This document shows positions 53,833 to 61,603 of a DNA stretch of 64,000 bases, piece by piece; position 1 is the first letter of the stretch; each line of letters begins with the position of its first letter. Under the pieces are notes generated by a model. The model was not told the origin of the DNA. It saw nothing but the letters and a program-made list of their open reading frames with translations, and searched no databases. This stretch comes from Actinoplanes aureus. GTDB lineage: Bacteria; Actinomycetota; Actinomycetes; Mycobacteriales; Micromonosporaceae. Location: the NCBI RefSeq assembly GCF_015704865.1, contig NZ_JADQTO010000008.1, forward strand, positions 239,528 through 303,527, written 5' to 3'. A program made the translations under genes and the position numbers.

Positions 53833-54639
53833 TCAGGCAGTCATGTCGCGGGTGAGTTCGTAGAAGGTGATGGCGGCGGCGGTGGCGACGTTGAGGGAAT
53901 CGACGTTGTTGTGCATGGGAATGGCGACGCGGACATCACTGGCCTTAAGGGCGTCGGGGCTGAGGCCGGGCCCTTCGGCGCCGAGCAGCAGCGCGGGTCG
54001 CTTCCGCTGGGCCGCGGTGAGCTGCGGCAGGGCGACCGCATCCGGTGCCGGGGTCATTGCTAGGACGGTATAGCCGGCGTCGCGGATGGTGGTTAGCGGG
54101 TGGGGCCAGGTGTCTGTTTTGGTGTAGGGGATGGCGAAGACTTCGCCCATGCTGACGCGTACGGCGCGGCGGTAGAGGGGGTCGGCGCAGGTGGGGGACA
54201 GGATGATGGCGTCGATGCCGAGGGCTGCGGCGCTTCTGAAGAGGGCGCCGAGGTTGGTGTGGGTGTTCAGGCCTTCGAGGACGGCCAGGTTCCGGGATGT
54301 TGCCAGCACCTCTTGGAGGGTGGGCAGGGGGCGGCGGTGGAAGGAGGCGAGGATGCCGCGGTGGACATGGAACCCGGTGATCGCCTCGAGTACGCGTGGT
54401 GTGGCGGTGTACAGGGGTGCGTCGGTGGGGAGTTCGGTGAGTTGGTCGGCGCGTTTGGCGTCGACGAGTGCGGAGCGCATCTGGTAGCCGGCGCGTAGGG
54501 CGCGGCCGATGACGAGTTCGCCTTCGGCGATGAACAGGCCGTTGGGGGGTTCCCAGCGGGTACGTAGTTCGAGATCGGTCAGGGCGCGGTAGTCGCCGAT
54601 GCGGGCGTCGTCGGGGTCGGTGATGGCGATGGCGGGCAC
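53833..54639 (-). CDS. SpoU/TrmH-type RNA 2'-O-methyltransferase (intact island copy)
   Basis: A 268-residue SPOUT methyltransferase from GTG 54639. An N-terminal substrate-binding part (ITDPDDARIGDYRALTDLEL) is followed by the knotted domain with motif 1 NTHTNLGALFRSAAALGIDA (residues about 125-145), motif 2 LLLGAEGPGLSPDAL and motif 3 IPMHNNVDSLNVATAAAI. It should use AdoMet to methylate a ribose in rRNA or tRNA. It is homologous to both flanking remnants, but its codons (many TG/GT-ending) differ, so it is not a simple duplicate. It faces the right border of the island. Confidence 0.93.
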   Translation of the reverse strand: MPAIAITDPDDARIGDYRALTDLELRTRWEPPNGLFIAEGELVIGRALRAGYQMRSALVDAKRADQLTELPTDAPLYTATPRVLEAITGFHVHRGILASFHRRPLPTLQEVLATSRNLAVLEGLNTHTNLGALFRSAAALGIDAIILSPTCADPLYRRAVRVSMGEVFAIPYTKTDTWPHPLTTIRDAGYTVLAMTPAPDAVALPQLTAAQRKRPALLLGAEGPGLSPDALKASDVRVAIPMHNNVDSLNVATAAAITFYELTRDMTA

Positions 54640-54840
54640 ACCGAGCATTGTGCCGACCGCTGACCGGAGGCCCTCCAGCCGGTCAGCGGGCGGTATGGGC
54701 CGTGACCAGGGTGGCGTCCTGCGGCCACCTGATCGGTGGGTATCTTGGCCTGCCGGACGCATGGCTGGGCGAGTTGTGGCAGTGTGTGGTGGAAAGTGGT
54801 CCTCGCGTGGTCTAGGCTGGCGAGGGTCAGAGGGTGCAGT
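54640..54840. other. spacer between the intact copy and the 3' remnant
   Basis: It should contain the promoter of the intact methyltransferase on the minus strand. On the plus strand a short segment (about 54710-54800) could encode GHLIGGYLGLPDAWLGELWQ, without a start; it has no clear family. No repeats mark the border. Confidence 0.35.
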
Positions 54841-55280
54841 TTGAAGATCCACACCAACATCGGCGCGGTCTCCGGGGCGCGGCCGCGCTCGGCATCGACG
54901 CCGTGCTGCTCTCGCCGACCTGCGCGGATCCGCTCTACCGGCGCAGCGTACGGGTCAGCATGGGCGAGGTCTTCGCGGTGCCGTACGCGCGTCTCGACCC
55001 CTGGCCGGACGCCCTGCACCGGGTCCGCGAGGCCGGATTCACCGTTCTCGCGATGACCCCGGCCGCCGACGCCGTCGCCATGCAGCGGCTGACGCCCTCG
55101 CAACGAGCCCGGGCGGCGCTCCTGCTCGGCGCCGAGGGGCCAGGGCTGTCGAAGCACGCCCTCGCCGCCAGCGACGTCCCGGTGAGGCTTCCGATGCGCC
55201 GCAACGTCGACTCACTCAACGTGGCGGCCGCGGCGGCGGTGGCCTTCTGGGAGCTGGGCCGCGACGACGAGGAGATCTGA
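54841..55280 (+). pseudogene. 3' remnant of SpoU/TrmH-type RNA methyltransferase gene
   Basis: From about 54848 the sequence encodes HTNIGAV, then after a one-base loss near 54866 AAALGIDAVLLSPTCADPLY and on to LLLGAEGPGLSKHALAAS, MRRNVDSLNVAAAAAVAFWE and a TGA at 55280. It matches residues 127-268 of the intact copy at 53833-54639 in a different codon style. It carries the same strand and family as the 5' remnant at 38835. The catalytic knot is present, but the N-terminal half and a start are missing. Confidence 0.9.
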
Positions 55281-55400
55281 GTCGGTGTCCGTCTGCGAGC
55301 GTCACGGCTACCCGTGCGGGAAGATGGACCTTGGGCCGGTCCGTTCTCCGGCCCGCCGCAGCAGTACGGTTGTACTGGTCGGTGTTCCGGTCTGTCGGGG

Positions 55401-57059
55401 GTGTCAGTGTCGTCTGGTTCGGACCCGCATCTGCTCGCCCTGCTACGCGCCATCCGGCTGCGGCAGAGCGCGCCGGACGCGGCTGCCGCCGGTGCGTCCG
55501 ACACCGCGGCGGCGCTCTCCGAGCTGAGCGGTGCCGAGCCGCCGCCCGAGGAGGAGTCCGACTCGCAGCCGACTCCCGGACCGGTGGTGCCCTACGGCGG
55601 CGGTGGTGGTGGTAGTGGTTCCGGCCGCCGGAGCACCGCCGGACCGGCGCAGCGTCCCGCCGACCGGGGCACCTCCGAGCTGCTGTGGCGCGGCGACCCC
55701 GGTGCCACCCTCGGCCGGTCCGGGCTGGCGGCCCGGAAGACACGCCGCGGCGCGTGGGGCGTACCCGTCGGTGGGGTCAACCCGGTGGGCGGCACCTCGG
55801 CCGTACCGGAAATCCCGCCGGTGGCGGGGCCGCGCCCGATCGGGCCGTCCGGCACCGAGTTCCCCGGTGTGGTGGTGCCGCAGCCGCCGAGCCGTCCCAG
55901 CACGCCCACCCCGCTGCGACAGGACGGCATGGACCCGGCCGACGACGCCGCGCTGCGCGACACGCAGCGCCTGCTCAGCACCAGCCTCACCTTCGCCGGC
56001 GGCAGCGAGGAGGTCGCCGAGCGGCTCTGGCACGCGCTGTACCGGGCGCAGCCCGACCTGCTCTCCGTGCTGCCCGGCGCACCGGACACGCAGCTCGATC
56101 AGTTCGCGCGGGCGCTCACCTGGCTCGCCCACCACCTCGACAACCCGCCCGTCCTGGTCGCCGGATGCAGCGCGCTCGGCGCCGCGCTCTCCGAGTGCGG
56201 CGTGCAGTGGAAGCAGTTGGACCTGGTCGGGGCGGCCCTCGCCGAGGCGATGCGTGCCGGGATGGCGCCCGGCGCGTGGCGGCAGGACTTCGACCACGCG
56301 TGGCGCTGGACCTGGCAGCACATCTACGGGTGGATGGTGCACGGCGGCTCGCTGACCGGCTACCAGCCGACCGTCTGGGGCGCCGAAGTGGTCGCACACG
56401 AGCTGCGCCGGCCGGACCTGGCCGTGGTGCGGCTGCGGCCGTTCCTGCCGATGCCGTACCGGCCGGGACAGTACGCCCGGGTCGAGGTGCCCGCCGTGCC
56501 CGGCGTGTGGCGCCCGTACTCGCTGGCCCGCACACCGCACGGCGACGACCTCGTCGAACTGCACGTGCGCGCCAAGACCGAGACCGGGGTCAGCGGAACC
56601 CTGGTCTACGAGACCGGGGTCGGCGACCAGATCAAAATCGGTCGTGCCGAGGGTGACATGGGCCTGCCCGCCGAACCCGGCCGTGGCGTTCTCATGATCG
56701 CCGGGGACACCGGTGTGGCCCCGATGAAGGCCATGCTCGCCGCGCTGGCCGCCACCGCCGACCCGCGCCCCGCCGTACTGTTCTGGGGCGTCCGCGACAT
56801 GGCCGAGCTTTACGACATGCCCGACCTGGCCGACATCGCCCGCGCGGCGCCGCGCGCCACGGTGGTCCCGGTGATCGCCGAGGGCGATCCGGGACCGTAC
56901 GCGTCCGGGCTGGTCACCGACGCCGTCGCGGCCTACGGCGAGTGGTCCGGCCACGAGGTCTACCTGGCCGGCCCGCCGCTGATGCTCGCCGCGACGAGCG
57001 CGGCATTGCAGCAGCTGGGCGTCGCACCCGAGCGCATCCATCACGACACACCCGAATAG
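55401..57059 (+). CDS. globin-like / FAD-NAD(P)H oxidoreductase fusion, proximal His absent
   Basis: A 552-residue protein in a flavohaemoglobin-like order. A disordered N-terminal tail (residues 1-175, rich in Gly, Pro and Ser) precedes a globin-like domain (about 185-310: DTQRLLSTSLTFAGGSEEVA, LTWLAHHLDNPPVLVAGCSA). FAD motif RPYSLARTP with GVSGTLV and NAD motif MIAGDTGVAPMKAMLAA with YLAGPPLML follow. Where flavohaemoglobins have KH (proximal His), this protein reads AALSECG, so no haem-binding His is seen. It may not bind haem in the usual way. GTG 55401 is the chosen start; GTG 55407 is also possible. Confidence 0.85.
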   Translation: MSVSSGSDPHLLALLRAIRLRQSAPDAAAAGASDTAAALSELSGAEPPPEEESDSQPTPGPVVPYGGGGGGSGSGRRSTAGPAQRPADRGTSELLWRGDPGATLGRSGLAARKTRRGAWGVPVGGVNPVGGTSAVPEIPPVAGPRPIGPSGTEFPGVVVPQPPSRPSTPTPLRQDGMDPADDAALRDTQRLLSTSLTFAGGSEEVAERLWHALYRAQPDLLSVLPGAPDTQLDQFARALTWLAHHLDNPPVLVAGCSALGAALSECGVQWKQLDLVGAALAEAMRAGMAPGAWRQDFDHAWRWTWQHIYGWMVHGGSLTGYQPTVWGAEVVAHELRRPDLAVVRLRPFLPMPYRPGQYARVEVPAVPGVWRPYSLARTPHGDDLVELHVRAKTETGVSGTLVYETGVGDQIKIGRAEGDMGLPAEPGRGVLMIAGDTGVAPMKAMLAALAATADPRPAVLFWGVRDMAELYDMPDLADIARAAPRATVVPVIAEGDPGPYASGLVTDAVAAYGEWSGHEVYLAGPPLMLAATSAALQQLGVAPERIHHDTPE

Positions 57060-57163
57060 GGGTACGGGTAACCGCCCGTAACCGCCGAACCGGACCGTCC
57101 CGCCGAGCCGCGCGACCGGCTGCCCACTCCGGGCCGCCAACGCGGCCGCCGGGCCCAGGTGCC

Positions 57164-57391
57164 GGGTCAGCGGACCGTGTAACCCGGGATGGGCGGGTGG
57201 CGTGTCTGGGCGGCGACGCGCTGGGCCGTTGCGGGTGTCGGGTCAGCGGACCGTGTAACCCGGGATGGGCGGGTGGCGTGTCTGGGCGGCGACGCGCTGG
57301 GCCGTCGTGGGTGTCGGGTCAGCGGATCGCGTAGCCGAGGATCGACGGCCGGCGTGCCCGGGCGGCGACGCCGGGCGGGTTTGGTCGCTGA
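57164..57391. repeat. 76-bp tandem repeats that copy a gene's 3' tail
   Basis: Unit 1 (57164-57239) and unit 2 (57240-57315) are nearly identical; unit 3 (57316-57391) is degenerate. On the minus strand each unit encodes a tail like HPPIPGYTVR or RPSILGYAIR plus a stop codon, at 57167, 57243 and 57319. The cupin-like gene at 57930 ends RWPSIPGYAVR plus stop. So the repeats are copies of that gene's last codons. The rest of the spacer 57060-57413 holds no gene. Confidence 0.8.
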
Positions 57392-57413
57392 GGAGGGCGG
57401 GAACCGGCCGAGG

Positions 57414-57917
57414 GTGACCGACCACGCGGTGATCGAAGTGCCGACGGTCCGGACCGACAACCGCATGCAATGGGTCCTGCTCGTCGTGCTGGTGCTGAAC
57501 CTTCTGGTGACCGCCGCCCGGATGTCGCTGCCGGTCGCCCTGGGTGCGGGGGCGCTTGCGGTGGCCGGCGTGATCACCGCGGTGGTGCTTCAGTTCCGCA
57601 CCTCGAAGGGGCGGCCGCCGGTGCGGGTGACGCCCGGCTACCTCCAGCTCCCGGACAGCGAGACGTCGACAGTGGAGATCGCCTGGGCCGACATCGCCGG
57701 ATTCCGGATCCGCCGCCGGCAGCTGCTGCCACACCTCGAGGTTGAGCCGGTCGATCCGGCACGGCTCCGGCCGGCCCCGGACCCCTGGCAGCGTGCTGCC
57801 GGGACCAGGGGCGACCGGTACCGGTTGAGCGTGGCGCTCGGCGGTGACGCGGCGAGCCGCGCGCGCCTGCGTGCGGAGCTGGCGGCCCGGACCCGACCCG
57901 GCGCTGGTCCGGCTTGA
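57414..57917 (+). CDS. membrane protein with bPH-like domain
   Basis: A 167-residue protein. Two helices (about 19-36 and 42-60) are followed by a PH-like domain (RVTPGYLQLPDSETSTVEIA, WADIAGFRIRRRQLLPHLEV), as in STM3941-like proteins. The start GTG 57414 is reached just past the repeats; a longer reading would run into them. It lies convergent to the cupin-like gene with 12 bases between. Function unknown. Confidence 0.68.
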   Translation: MTDHAVIEVPTVRTDNRMQWVLLVVLVLNLLVTAARMSLPVALGAGALAVAGVITAVVLQFRTSKGRPPVRVTPGYLQLPDSETSTVEIAWADIAGFRIRRRQLLPHLEVEPVDPARLRPAPDPWQRAAGTRGDRYRLSVALGGDAASRARLRAELAARTRPGAGPA

Positions 57918-57929
57918 GGCGACATCGGA

Positions 57930-58292
57930 TCAGCGGACGGCGTATCCGGGGATCGAGGGCCAGCGGACGGTCAGCACGACCGACTCCTCGGCGGCGTACC
58001 AGGAGTGGTCGACGCCCCGGCTCCACACGACGTAGTCGCCCTGTTTGTCCAGGACGACGGTGCGTTCCGGGAACTCCATGTGGAAGCAGCCGCTGATCAG
58101 CACCAGCAGGGCGGTGCGGTGCTCGCCGCGGACCCAGGCGGCCCGGCGGTCGCCGCGCGGGTGGCGGCCCCACTTGATCTCGACGTCCGCGCTGTGCCGG
58201 GGGTCGCCCTCCGGCTTGAAGTGGCCCAGCAGCCAGCCGTGGTCGGCCAGCGCGTCCGGGTCGGCGTTACCGACGTAGATGCCGTCCGTCAC
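57930..58292 (-). CDS. cupin-like protein, murL neighbour
   Basis: A 120-residue beta-rich protein starting at GTG 58292. It has IYVGNADPDALADHGWLLGH, WGRHPRGDRRAAWVRGEHRT, ALLVLISGCFHMEF and SRGVDHSWYAAEESVVLTVR, the pattern of a small cupin (a signal or ligand-binding barrel). Its start overlaps the murL stop by four bases (GTGA), so it is co-translated with murL. Its last codons recur in the tandem repeats 600 bases downstream. The role in the murL pathway is unknown. Confidence 0.75.
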   Translation of the reverse strand: MTDGIYVGNADPDALADHGWLLGHFKPEGDPRHSADVEIKWGRHPRGDRRAAWVRGEHRTALLVLISGCFHMEFPERTVVLDKQGDYVVWSRGVDHSWYAAEESVVLTVRWPSIPGYAVR

Positions 58293-59596
58293 GCCGCGGA
58301 CACCGCCTCGTCGAGGATCTTGCGGTAGGCGGGCGGGATGTGGTTGGCGCCGGCCGGTGTGAAGACGTCGCTGTGCGAGGCGTCCGCCCACGCGGAATCC
58401 GGCACGGCCGCGCGCAGGGCGACGAGCACCGGCGCGTCGTCGGTCAGCATGGCGAGCGCGACCAGGCACTCCTCGGCCTCGCCGACGCACTCGAACGGCT
58501 TGTGCGCGTCCACGCCGAGCAGTTCCAGGAAGCCGGGGATCTGGGCCTTGTCGGTGAAGAGGTCGTGGCCGAAGATGTGCGCCAGCCGCTCCCGGGACAT
58601 GTGCGGTGCCATCGCCAGGAAGACGAACCGGCACTTCGGACAGTCACCGCACCAGCGCGCGGTCGGGTCGTGCAGCTTGAAGGCTTTGTTACAGCTGGTG
58701 ACGACGTCATCGTACGCTGTGTGACCGGCGAAGAGCTGTGCGATGTGCAGCTCGGACAGCGGCCGCAGCAGCGAGAAGTACGGATCGACCAACCCGGTGT
58801 GCGCGGTCACCGCGTCCCGCAGCAGCCCCTCGGCCACCACGCCCTTGGACCACTGGTGGTTCACCTCGTGCCCGTTCCAGACCAGGTTCGGGTCTGAGGC
58901 GGACCGCTCGTTCGACATCACCACCGGGCCGAGCCCGTGCCACACCGCGGTGGCGATCGCGATCAGCGAGTTGATCGCGGTGACCGGGATGTGCCCGTTC
59001 AGCGCGCCGGCCTTGTTCAGCTCGAAGAGCCGCGGATCGAGCTTGCGGCGGGCGGCGAGCGCGGGCAGGCCGGAGGCGACGTTCACGTTCTCGATCACCG
59101 GGTTCGGGTTGACCGAGAACGGCACCGGGTCCAGCCCGGCCGCCCGCAGGATCTCCAGCGTGACGATCGAGTCCTTGCCGCCGCCGACCGCCGAGAGCGG
59201 CCGGCCACGGACCTCGACCGGAGCGGCGGCCGGGGTGACGCCGGGCGTCTCCACGGTCAGCGCCAGCACGTGGGCCAGCTGGTTGCGGTACGCGTACTCG
59301 GCGAGGCCGTCGGTGTAGACGGCGGTGAAGAACGCCGCCACCTCGGCCGGCACCGGGTTCGGCGCCAGCACCCGGGGCGCGGCGCCGACCTTGTAGTAGC
59401 TGACCCCGGCGACGACGTGCAGCAGGTCCAGCACCCGGTGGAAGGCTTCCGGGACCTCCGGCCGCTCCGGCACCGGGAACGTGATCGTCTCGGTGAAGCG
59501 CAGCGGCTCCGGTCCGTCCAGCAGGTAGTCGAACGTCGCCACCCCCGTCGACGGGTCGAACGCGTACGAGGGGAAGCGCATGACGTCGAACTGCAC
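58289..59596 (-). CDS. murL: UDP-MurNAc-L-Ala-L-Glu epimerase
   Basis: A 435-residue protein matching MurL, which epimerises the terminal L-Glu of UDP-MurNAc-L-Ala-L-Glu to D-Glu in an ATP-dependent way. It has a PP-loop-like motif (SAVGGGKDS, residues 135-143), FELNKAGALNGHIPVTAINS, VVMSNERSASDPN and a Cys pair motif RWCGDCPKCRFVFL. MurL was described in Xanthomonas and Micromonospora as an alternative to glutamate racemase with MurD. It is divergent from the ligase murD2 (89-base spacer), the standard partner, and leads the cupin-like gene. Confidence 0.88.
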   Translation of the reverse strand: MQFDVMRFPSYAFDPSTGVATFDYLLDGPEPLRFTETITFPVPERPEVPEAFHRVLDLLHVVAGVSYYKVGAAPRVLAPNPVPAEVAAFFTAVYTDGLAEYAYRNQLAHVLALTVETPGVTPAAAPVEVRGRPLSAVGGGKDSIVTLEILRAAGLDPVPFSVNPNPVIENVNVASGLPALAARRKLDPRLFELNKAGALNGHIPVTAINSLIAIATAVWHGLGPVVMSNERSASDPNLVWNGHEVNHQWSKGVVAEGLLRDAVTAHTGLVDPYFSLLRPLSELHIAQLFAGHTAYDDVVTSCNKAFKLHDPTARWCGDCPKCRFVFLAMAPHMSRERLAHIFGHDLFTDKAQIPGFLELLGVDAHKPFECVGEAEECLVALAMLTDDAPVLVALRAAVPDSAWADASHSDVFTPAGANHIPPAYRKILDEAVSAA

Positions 59597-59685
59597 CCGG
59601 GAACTCCTGTCTTTCGGCCGACGGGCAATATTAGTTCGGTCCTTGCGAAACCGGCTGTGCTGAACTCAAAGCGTTGGGAGACGAC

Positions 59686-61035
59686 GTGCGCCTGGCAGAT
59701 CTGCGTGGCCGCTCGGTGGCGGTCTGGGGGACCGGCCGGGAGGGCCGGGCCGCGGTGACCGCGATCGCGAAGCACGGGCCGTCCCGGCTGATCGCCGTTG
59801 ACGACAGCGCCAACTACCTCTCCACCGCCTGGGAGGGTGAGCTGGCGGCACTCGCCCCGCTCGCGGGTGGGGAGCACGCGCAGGCCGCGCTCTACACGGC
59901 CGACGTGGTGGTCCGGTCGCCCGGCGTGCCGCAGACGCACCCGTACCTCACGGAGCTGCGTGCCCGGGGGATCACGGTGACCGGCGGCAGCGCGCTGTGG
60001 ATGGCCGAGCACGCCGCCCGGACCGTCGGGGTGACCGGCAGCAAGGGCAAGAGCACCACGTCCAGCCTGATCAGCCACCTGCTGGCGGCGACCGGCCGGC
60101 CCAACGCGTACGGCGGGAACATCGGCATCCCGCTGCTCGACCTGCCCGAGTCCGACCTGTACGTGCTGGAGCTCTCCAGCTACCAGTGCGCGGATCTGAC
60201 CGACTCACCGCGGGTCGCGGTGGTCACCTCGCTCTTCCCGGAGCACCTGGACGCGCACGGCGGCGAGCGCGAGTACTACCGGGACAAGCTCAACATTCTT
60301 CGGTACGGGCCGGAGCTGATCGTCGTCAACGGGGTGGACGAGCGGCTGCGGGACGAGATCCGCGGTGTGACCGATCGCAGCGGGTTCCCGCCGGTGCCGG
60401 CGGCCGCTGACGACTCCCGGTTCCGGGTCGAGGACGGAACGGTCTTCTGCAGCGACGACGAGCTGTTTCCGCGGGACGCCCTGGCGCTGAAGGGCCGGCA
60501 CAACGAGCGGAACCTGTGCGTCGCCCTCGCGGTCCTGGACGGCATGGGTGTCGACGTGGCCGGGCAGCGGGCGGTCATCGAGGAGGCGGTCCGGTCGTTC
60601 CGGGGGCTGCCGCACCGGCTCGCCGAGATCGAGGACCCGTCCGGGCTGACCTTCGTCGACGACACGTTGTCGACCAGTCCCTACTCGGCCATGCACGCCA
60701 TCGAGGCGTACGAGAACCGGCCACTCACGGTGCTCGTCGGCGGTACCGACCGCGGTCTTGATTACTCACCGTTACGAGACTTCCTCGCCTCTCGGGAACT
60801 CACCGTGATCGGCCTGCCGGACAGCGGGCCGCGCATCCTCGCCGAGCTCGCCGGGCTGCCGAAGGTGCGCACGGTGGCGTCCGAGGACCTGTTCGACGCG
60901 GTCCGGCTCTCCCGCGAGCTGACCCCGGCCGGCGGAGTGGTGCTGCTGTCGCCGGCCGCGCCGAGCTACGGCCACTTCCGCAACTTCGAACACCGCTCCG
61001 AGGCCTTCGCCCAGGCCGTCCAAGACACCAGGTAG
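59686..61035 (+). CDS. murD2: UDP-MurNAc-L-alanine--L-glutamate ligase
   Basis: A 449-residue Mur ligase. ATP-binding GVTGSKGKSTTSS (residues 115-127), central ELSSYQCADLTDSPRVAVVT and LFPEHLDAHGG, and the C-terminal VDDTLSTSPYSAMHAIEAYE with SPAAPSYGHFRNFEHRSEAF are visible. Together with MurL this should be the L-Glu-adding MurD2 rather than the D-Glu-adding MurD. GTG 59686 is favoured since GGGAG lies five bases upstream; TTG 59674 is also open. It belongs to cell-wall precursor synthesis in the cytoplasm. Confidence 0.87.
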   Translation: MRLADLRGRSVAVWGTGREGRAAVTAIAKHGPSRLIAVDDSANYLSTAWEGELAALAPLAGGEHAQAALYTADVVVRSPGVPQTHPYLTELRARGITVTGGSALWMAEHAARTVGVTGSKGKSTTSSLISHLLAATGRPNAYGGNIGIPLLDLPESDLYVLELSSYQCADLTDSPRVAVVTSLFPEHLDAHGGEREYYRDKLNILRYGPELIVVNGVDERLRDEIRGVTDRSGFPPVPAAADDSRFRVEDGTVFCSDDELFPRDALALKGRHNERNLCVALAVLDGMGVDVAGQRAVIEEAVRSFRGLPHRLAEIEDPSGLTFVDDTLSTSPYSAMHAIEAYENRPLTVLVGGTDRGLDYSPLRDFLASRELTVIGLPDSGPRILAELAGLPKVRTVASEDLFDAVRLSRELTPAGGVVLLSPAAPSYGHFRNFEHRSEAFAQAVQDTR

Positions 61036-61036
61036 A

Positions 61037-61165
61037 CCCAGCCCCACCCCAGCGCGGCCTCCGGCCCCCTGAGGCAGCACCGGGGTTGGCCAGTGCCGTG
61101 CGTGCGGCTGGGCCCAACCGCAGTGCTGTCTGAGCGGGCCGGAGGCGGCGCTGGGGTTGGGCTGG
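61037..61165. repeat. long imperfect inverted repeat after murD2
   Basis: About 55-base arms (starting CCCAGCCCCACCCCAGCGC and ending GCGCTGGGGTTGGGCTGG) fold back with a short centre; inner segments CTGAGGCAGCAC and AGTGCTGTCTGAG also pair. It begins two bases after the murD2 stop, so it may end that transcript, but there is no T run. It may also be a palindromic mobile repeat of the MITE kind. Confidence 0.55.
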
Positions 61166-61603
61166 TGGCCGCTGCGTTGGCCGGCGCGCCCGGTGGGGCC
61201 TTGCGTCGTGCCTGGCTGGGGTGGCTCGGCGGGCATGTGTAGCTGGGTTTCGTGGTGTCTGACGCGTACCGATAATTATTTTGATCTTGTTTCTTGAGTG
61301 ACGGCGAGGTTTCGCCGCGTCACTGGGATTGACCGAACGGACCACCTGGCGTCCGCCTTTCGGGTAGCCGTGTGCTGACGAACGGGCAAGGACAAATCAG
61401 GCTCAATGCGCTCATGTGATGGCGGTCACGTCGTAAGGGTTATTTCTGGATCGATGACCGTCATCCGGGGCCTGCGAAACATCAGTTCATTGCCCCAGGC
61501 CAGGTCACGTTTTTGAAAACATCCTTCACAGTCTTGACAGCGAGGGGCGGTTAGTAAGAACTTTTACCGCGACAGTAAACAGTCCTTCCTGAAAGGGTGT
61601 CCG
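61166..61603. promoter_or_regulatory. leader and promoter region of the RpiR gene
   Basis: A smaller hairpin lies at 61297-61322 (GTGACGGCGA with TCGCCGCGTCAC). TTGACA at 61534-61539 is a good -35; a matching -10 is unclear (TAAGAA at 61555 is close). GTAAGAACTTTTAC (61554-61567) is an imperfect palindrome (11 of 14 positions) over the -10 region and could be an RpiR operator. No gene is visible in the rest. Confidence 0.45.

Larger units (their letters stand above)
38943..54840. mobile_element. genomic island (about 15.9 kb) inserted in an RNA methyltransferase gene
   Basis: The left border is the break in the 5' methyltransferase remnant. The right border is where its 3' half resumes (about 54841). 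Inside are an integrase remnant at the left edge, a frameshifted DDE transposase, further decayed genes, metal-transport and multicopper-oxidase cargo, and a complete methyltransferase copy facing the right border. Codon use drifts, especially around 53.5-54.7 kb, which is TG-rich. I found no direct repeat at the borders, and about 91 codons of the host gene (residues 36-126) are missing, so a simple insertion was followed or accompanied by deletion. Confidence 0.75.

Noticed and set aside
57164..57391. A CRISPR array
   Set aside because: The units are 76 bp, tandem without spacers, and encode copies of a gene tail. No cas genes are near.
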